This document shows positions 59,238-64,000 of a DNA stretch of 64,000 bases, piece by piece. Position numbers and translations under genes: made by a program. Within the stretch, counting starts at the first letter, position 1. Every line of letters begins with the position of its first letter. The notes beneath the pieces are model-generated. The model saw only the letters and a list, made by a program, of their open reading frames with translations. It made no database searches and was not told where the DNA came from. Source of the DNA: Vibrio hangzhouensis (GTDB lineage: Bacteria > Pseudomonadota > Gammaproteobacteria > Enterobacterales > Vibrionaceae); NCBI RefSeq assembly GCF_900107935.1, contig NZ_FNVG01000004.1, positions 124,001 to 188,000 on the forward strand, given 5' to 3'.

Positions 59238-61394
59238 TTAGTTTACATTTATATTTCTATCCCTTTGATCATACATATCAGGCGTAACATGTAGCCCACC
59301 AGAATATCCCGCTTTTTCAAGCATCTCCCTCACTTGTCTCACATCTGATGCGGTCACCGCCTCCTCTCTGGCACCAAGGTACAAACGAACGAAACTGATC
59401 AAGTCGGCCAGTTTCTGATCCGACAGGATGTCTTCGAAGCTGGCCATTGGCATAAAATTGCGATCCTTGTCTATGTAGGTCGGTTGGAGCCCCCGAATGG
59501 TTACTGCAATGGTATTGAATGGGTCGCTATGCATGATAATACCGTTGTGAAGCAAGGTGGGCGCAATCGGGTCACGTCCCTTGCCATCTTCACCGTGGCA
59601 GGCTCCACAGGTCTGGTTGTATGTAACGTAGATATCTTTTGCATAAGCTGAGTCGTCAAAACCGCCCGGTTCGAGTTTGACGGCATCGTCATTAATAAAA
59701 TTGTTGGTATCCCCTGCGAGTAAGTAATATGACATCGACTCGACATCATCGCGTGTCATGAGACTGAGACTGTTCTTAATTACGTCCGCCATCCCGGCGA
59801 ATGCGGTCCCCTTGTCCGAATGGCCGGTATGCAGAAAATCCGTGAGGCTCTGAAGATCCCAACCGTCAATATAGAGCTCGTTAGCCGTAATATCTGGGGC
59901 ATTCCAACCATCGATCAAATTGCCCTGAAAGATCCTGCTGTTATCCAATGCCTGAGCGACATTCCTTGGGGTATGACATTCTGAACAATGCCCCAAACCT
60001 GCAACCCAGTATTTGCCTCGTTGCCATTTATCGACTTGAACCACACTCTCTTTAAGCTGTGAAGGCAAGGTATAATCAACCGGACTGCGGTCTGCAAATA
60101 CGATATCCCATGCCAGCAGACCAAGACGAATGTTTGCCGGAAACATCATGTCATTGCTATCATTGCGTCTTGGCACAGGCGCAATTGACTGCATGTATTC
60201 CCATAGATCTCTCAGATCTTGTTCGTTCACATATTGATAAGAGGTGAAAGGCATTGCCGGATAGAGGTAACCATGTTTGCCCCTGCCATCGACCAGGGCC
60301 GCCCTGAAATCCTCATAATCATAACTACCTATACCTTCCGTGGCATGAGTCGTAATGTTGGTCGAGAAGATAGTGCCAAATGGCGTGACAAATGGCAGTC
60401 CACCAGCAAACGGTTCTCCCCCTTCCGCACTGTGACAAGCCACACAATCTCCGGCATGAGCCAGATATTTACCGCGCTCTATGGCCTCAGAGTCTAAGGC
60501 TGCCTTGCGAGAATCATTATCGATCCTCGCTTTGGTGATATAAGCTCCAATCGCCAGAATTTCATTATCACTTAGCTGATCTCTAAACGCCGGCATCACG
60601 TTGTTTAGCCCGGCCCGAATCGTGTGCTGGATTTCCTCAATACTCCCTCCATGCAGCCAGATATTGTCTGACAGGTCAGGTACACCGGTTGCAATGTTTG
60701 GTACGGTACCGTCTCCATGGCACGAAGAACACGTCTTCACAAACAGCTCTTTGCCCAACGCCACTTTCACCTCAGGAACATCGGTATGACGTTGGTTAAG
60801 TGACGCCAGATAGTACGAAATTTTCGCTATTTCATCGGGTCTCAGAACATCCACCCATCCGGGCATCGCACCATTTCTGCCCAGCGTAATGGAATGGAGC
60901 ACTGCTTTGTCAGAGCCTCCATATAACCATTCATTGTCGATGAGATTTGGAAAATGCTTCGCCCCTTGTCCATTATCCCTGTGACAGGCGGCGCAGTGAG
61001 TCTGAAATAGCCCTTTTCCTGACGAAACAATATCGTCTTCATTGGACAATACGATTAGAGAAAGGTCGGTAAGACTAGAAAACTGCTCATCCAACGAAGT
61101 GTTGGTACGACTCAGCTTATCATCAGCTTGGTTGTAATTCGCCAGCCCCTGCCAATTACCTATACCTGGGTACATGATGAGGTAACCAAGTGACAAAGCA
61201 AACGCGACAAAGTAGGCTCCGAACATCAGCTTTGGAGGCGCAGCATCGTTTTCATCAATACCATCGAAACTGCCTATTACTCTGTCTTTGTCTGCCTGAT
61301 GATTGCTGCGCCAGTATTTGACAACAACAGCCACCATAAGCACAAAGAATACAACCGTGAGAACAGCCGCCCAGAGATTTAGAAAACTACTCAT
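59238..61394 (-). CDS. ccoP: Pentaheme CcoP fusion: cbb3 oxidase subunit III joined to a three-heme dehydrogenase-type cytochrome c
   Basis: A 718-residue protein with five CxxCH sites, at Cys 134, 222, 317, 470 and 596. Residues 1-290 look like a complete CcoP: two membrane helices (about 7-26 and 57-75) and two haem c domains. From about 305 a second part starts with RGKYLAHAGDCVACH and resembles the three-haem cytochrome subunits of membrane alcohol or gluconate dehydrogenases (GGLPFVTPFGTIFSTNI; GHCSECHTPRN; CGACHGEDGKGRD). Normal CcoP is about 300 residues. GAGGTGAATT precedes the ATG, and it overlaps ccoO by 8 bases. It would feed electrons to the oxidase through an extended haem wire. 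Confidence 0.9.
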   Translation of the reverse strand: MSSFLNLWAAVLTVVFFVLMVAVVVKYWRSNHQADKDRVIGSFDGIDENDAAPPKLMFGAYFVAFALSLGYLIMYPGIGNWQGLANYNQADDKLSRTNTSLDEQFSSLTDLSLIVLSNEDDIVSSGKGLFQTHCAACHRDNGQGAKHFPNLIDNEWLYGGSDKAVLHSITLGRNGAMPGWVDVLRPDEIAKISYYLASLNQRHTDVPEVKVALGKELFVKTCSSCHGDGTVPNIATGVPDLSDNIWLHGGSIEEIQHTIRAGLNNVMPAFRDQLSDNEILAIGAYITKARIDNDSRKAALDSEAIERGKYLAHAGDCVACHSAEGGEPFAGGLPFVTPFGTIFSTNITTHATEGIGSYDYEDFRAALVDGRGKHGYLYPAMPFTSYQYVNEQDLRDLWEYMQSIAPVPRRNDSNDMMFPANIRLGLLAWDIVFADRSPVDYTLPSQLKESVVQVDKWQRGKYWVAGLGHCSECHTPRNVAQALDNSRIFQGNLIDGWNAPDITANELYIDGWDLQSLTDFLHTGHSDKGTAFAGMADVIKNSLSLMTRDDVESMSYYLLAGDTNNFINDDAVKLEPGGFDDSAYAKDIYVTYNQTCGACHGEDGKGRDPIAPTLLHNGIIMHSDPFNTIAVTIRGLQPTYIDKDRNFMPMASFEDILSDQKLADLISFVRLYLGAREEAVTASDVRQVREMLEKAGYSGGLHVTPDMYDQRDRNINVN

Positions 61395-62001
61395 AATTCA
61401 CCTCTCGTGCGGTATCGACCCCGAGGCTTTGCAGATAGTGGATCAACACCTCGCCTTTGGTTTTACCTCTAATCTCAAGCCTGGCCTCCGATATTTCTTC
61501 ATCACTGTAGGGGACACCTAAACGACGAAGTGTTTCCATCTTTCCTGTAATGCTGTCGCCAGACAAAACCTGTTCAAACAACCATGGATAAGCGGGCATT
61601 ATTGACGTAGGAACAACACTCCTTGGATCGATAAGATGAAGCAGATGCCACTGGTCCGAATATTTGCGGCCAAGATTAGTCAGATCAGGTCCGGTGCGCT
61701 TTGACCCCCACAAATTGGGAAACTCGTAGATGTCATCAGATTCCTGATTCGCTCTGCCGTTTCGCTTCACTTCTGGCTCAAGAGGACGAACCATCTGAGT
61801 ATGACAAACATGGCACCCTTCACTGATATAAACATCACGCCCCGCAACTTGCAGCGCAGTTAAAGGTATTGCTCGACTGCCCTCGATGAGTTCAGGCGTT
61901 CGCAGCAAATTAGGAACCACCCAGACTAGTAGCGAAAACGAGGCAATAACGAACGTCGACAGAATAAGAATGACGAGGGATTTGGTGAAATCTGCACTCA
62001 T
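61387..62001 (-). CDS. ccoO: cbb3-type cytochrome c oxidase, monohaem subunit CcoO
   Basis: A 204-residue subunit with one N-terminal helix (about 8-30) and one haem c site (GCHVCHTQMVRPLEPE, about residues 58-62), with YPWLFEQ and IPYSDEE-like segments near the end, as in CcoO. AAAGGAGG precedes the ATG. It follows ccoN by one base and overlaps the CcoP fusion by 8 bases. It passes electrons to the CcoN haem/copper centre. Confidence 0.93.
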   Translation of the reverse strand: MSADFTKSLVILILSTFVIASFSLLVWVVPNLLRTPELIEGSRAIPLTALQVAGRDVYISEGCHVCHTQMVRPLEPEVKRNGRANQESDDIYEFPNLWGSKRTGPDLTNLGRKYSDQWHLLHLIDPRSVVPTSIMPAYPWLFEQVLSGDSITGKMETLRRLGVPYSDEEISEARLEIRGKTKGEVLIHYLQSLGVDTAREVNYE

Positions 62002-62002
62002 G

Positions 62003-63412
62003 TTATGCCTCCTTTGCCATCAATACGGCCGGTAAACGCACAGTTTTGTAGAGATTAAACACCATCAAAAACAGCCCAAGTACAAACAAACTGCCGCCAA
62101 AGAAACGCAGAAATAACCAGGGAGCTTTGAAATTCATCGCTTCAACAAAGCTATATAGCAGTTCACCGTTATTGCTTTGCGCCAACCACATATACCCTTC
62201 ACCAATTCCCGCTACCCATAATGCAACGGCGTAAAGCGCCACCCCCGAGTGTGCCAGCCAAAAATGCCACTTAATCAAACGAGAGGACCAGAGTTCTGTC
62301 TTCCCCCAAAGTCGAGGGATAAAATAGTAAAACACCGCGATACCTGACATTCCGACCCATCCCAACGCACCAGAATGCACATGACCAATCACCCATTCAG
62401 AATTATGCGCTATCATGTTGAACCAGCGTATCGCAAGCAACGGCCCCTCAAACGTAGCCAGACAGTAATAAAGAATGGCCGAGAAGAAAAACAGCATGAT
62501 GTAGTCAGATTTGAGCTTAGTTTTATTCTGCAACAGGGTCATGGCGCTATTGAAAGCCCCACCCCAGGATGGAAGCCAGAGGATCAGAGACATGACAATA
62601 CCAATGTTCTGAACCCACACTGGAACTGAAGAATAGATGAGGTGATGCGTTCCCGCCCAGGTATAGAATCCAACCAACCCCCAGAAGTGAATCACCGACA
62701 GGCGATAAGAGTATATGGGCCGCTGTGACACCTTCGGAATAAAATAGTAATTCATGCCAATCACACCTGCGGTAAGCAAGAACCCGACAGCGTTGTGCCC
62801 CCACCACCACTGAACGATTGCATCCTGAGCCCCTGCAAACACGGAGTACGACTTCATCAGCGAAGCAGGCATGGCTAAATTGTTAACAATGAAGATCATC
62901 GCGATTACGATGATAAACGCTGCAAAAAACCAGTTAGCAACAAAAATATGCTGCACTTTGCGTTTGGCTATCGTGCCAAAAAAAAGCACTGCGTACAGAA
63001 CCCACACCAAAACGATGAGCAGATCAATGGGCCACTCTAGTTCTGCATACTCTTTCGACGTGGTATACCCTAGCGGCAGGGACAGGAGAGCCAATAGCAG
63101 AATCACCTGCCAACCCCAGAACACCATCCAAGACAGACTTTTGTTGAATAACACGCACTGGCCCGTCCGCTGGACGATATAGAGTGATGTTCCCATCAGG
63201 ATATTGACGACAAAACCATAGATGACACCCGAAGTATGCAGCGGCCTCAGTCTGCCAAACTGAATATACTCCGAATTCATGTTGAGGACCGGCCAGTAAA
63301 GTTGGGCTGCCAAAATCACACCGATGACCATCCCTGCCACGGCCCAAATGACGGCAGCAACAATAAAATATTTGACCACTTTGGTTTCATAATGAAGCGC
63401 ACTCGTATTCAC
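62003..63412 (-). CDS. ccoN: cbb3-type cytochrome c oxidase catalytic subunit CcoN
   Basis: About 469 residues with twelve helices. Haem and copper ligands are readable: RPLHTSGVIYGF (haem b), WWWGHNAVGFLLTAGVIGMNYYFIPK (CuB His and the family's crosslinked Tyr region), GTHHLIYSSVPVW (two CuB His), and EWVIGHVHSGALGW (haem His pair). I chose the GTG at 63412 because AAGGAGAG lies just before it; the longer frame starts with TTG inside the upstream gene. It reduces oxygen to water with high affinity under low oxygen. No CcoQ or CcoGHIS gene is in the window. Confidence 0.94.
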   Translation of the reverse strand: MNTSALHYETKVVKYFIVAAVIWAVAGMVIGVILAAQLYWPVLNMNSEYIQFGRLRPLHTSGVIYGFVVNILMGTSLYIVQRTGQCVLFNKSLSWMVFWGWQVILLLALLSLPLGYTTSKEYAELEWPIDLLIVLVWVLYAVLFFGTIAKRKVQHIFVANWFFAAFIIVIAMIFIVNNLAMPASLMKSYSVFAGAQDAIVQWWWGHNAVGFLLTAGVIGMNYYFIPKVSQRPIYSYRLSVIHFWGLVGFYTWAGTHHLIYSSVPVWVQNIGIVMSLILWLPSWGGAFNSAMTLLQNKTKLKSDYIMLFFFSAILYYCLATFEGPLLAIRWFNMIAHNSEWVIGHVHSGALGWVGMSGIAVFYYFIPRLWGKTELWSSRLIKWHFWLAHSGVALYAVALWVAGIGEGYMWLAQSNNGELLYSFVEAMNFKAPWLFLRFFGGSLFVLGLFLMVFNLYKTVRLPAVLMAKEA

Positions 63413-63422
63413 CTGGCTCTCC

Positions 63423-63767
63423 TTATTGACGTTGTTCTTGGACGCCAAGTTTTGAATAGTAGTAGGCGATATCGGAGATATCCTGATCGCTCAACGCATC
63501 TGCTTGCTGCTGCATCAGTACAGCGAGACCTCCGGAACGTTCTCGTGTCTGATAACTTCTCAGTGCCGTGATTAAGTACGCCATTTTTTGGCCACGTAAG
63601 TTGGGGTAGGATTCGATGCTTGAAATGCCATCTTCACCATGACAGGTCATACAGGTTTTGGCTTTTTGCTCACCAATAGAAAACTTCTCATCTGCAGCTA
63701 AGGGATGCGTCCACAAAAATGCACTAAGGAAATACAAGACCGAGCGTAGCGGGAGATGTTTACCCAT
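63423..63767 (-). CDS. Small soluble cytochrome c at the head of the oxidase operon
   Basis: A 114-residue protein from ATG 63767 (AGGAGGAAC upstream). The signal peptide runs to LAADE. A single haem c site is in KTCMTCHGEDG, with SYPNLRGQKMAYLITALRSYQ and DIAYYYSKLG, typical of class I c553/c4-type cytochromes; the axial Met is probably in the VLMQQQ region. It is the first gene of the operon, 10 bases before ccoN, and may be the electron donor to the oxidase or an assembly helper. Confidence 0.85.
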   Translation of the reverse strand: MGKHLPLRSVLYFLSAFLWTHPLAADEKFSIGEQKAKTCMTCHGEDGISSIESYPNLRGQKMAYLITALRSYQTRERSGGLAVLMQQQADALSDQDISDIAYYYSKLGVQEQRQ

Positions 63768-64000
63768 GACAAAGTTCCTCCTAGACCGGGAGATATGACC
63801 CAGACTACAATTCGACGGTGAATCACTTTTTTGTATTGCTAGCCGAAACAGAACGTTATGCACTAAGGAATGAATTGAAGCGTGGACAACATAAGCCGAC
63901 TAGGCTGTTGTACGCATGGAAACACCAAAAGTGACAATTATTGTCTTTAAACCATAGAAAGGGCATGAGGGATATTCAAACTTTGAACAAGCTTGAACAC

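Noticed and set aside
63975..63987. TTCAAACTTTGAA palindrome at the window edge
   Set aside because: Short, and too close to the end to tell which gene it belongs to; could be chance in AT-rich DNA.

Overview
The window reads as chromosomal DNA of a marine, Vibrio-like gammaproteobacterium that uses plant or algal beta-glucans and lives across changing oxygen levels. The inference rests on OxyR/Dps/KatG, an octaheme tetrathionate-reductase-type cytochrome, a GlyGly-CTERM-like tail, a remnant of the enteric/Vibrio phn cluster, cbb3 oxidase genes and LacI/GntR/LysR/TetR style regulation. The genus cannot be fixed from sequence reading alone. No rRNA, tRNA, CRISPR array or intact insertion sequence was seen.

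Layout. 1-6 kb: the 3' end of a DedA-LssY membrane protein, a TetR/alpha-beta hydrolase pair with twin operators, and several orphan genes. 6.2-10.1 kb: a peroxide-defence island (oxyR, dps-like, katG). 10.9-16.4 kb: a tightly coupled four-gene operon joining an octaheme cytochrome, a seven-heme cytochrome fused to a b-type membrane domain, and two YeeE/YedE sulfur-permease proteins. One of the permeases carries a rhodanese domain that lacks its cysteine. 16.5-17.9 kb: the scar of a 2-aminoethylphosphonate cluster, with phnR intact and only the ends of phnV and phnX left.

18-44 kb is a beta-glucan utilisation region. It holds a LamB-type porin, a chemoreceptor, three LacI regulators, two GH5 endoglucanases, a GH9 endoglucanase, a GH16 glucanase whose domain order is circularly permuted, a GH116-type glucosidase, an aldose 1-epimerase, a GH94 phosphorylase, a GH1 beta-glucosidase and a complete sugar ABC transporter. 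The likely flow is: secreted GH5/GH9/GH16 enzymes cut glucan outside the cytoplasm; the porin passes oligosaccharides to the periplasm; the ABC system imports them; GH1, GH116 and GH94 then hydrolyse or phosphorolyse them. Shared GTTTCATGAAAC-like boxes and a near-consensus CRP site suggest common control of the porin and the GH9 gene.

44-57 kb: small lipoprotein and membrane genes, a slipin/NfeD pair, an outer-membrane barrel, a LysR gene, a TetR-controlled RND efflux pair with a large palindromic operator, and a POT-like transporter missing the usual ExxER motif. 57-64 kb: a PAS-PAS-GGDEF-EAL protein and a cbb3-type oxidase operon (small cytochrome c, ccoN, ccoO, then a pentaheme protein fusing CcoP to a three-heme dehydrogenase-type cytochrome). 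The strongest candidates for something new are this pentaheme oxidase subunit, the multiheme/YeeE operon and the permuted GH16 enzyme.
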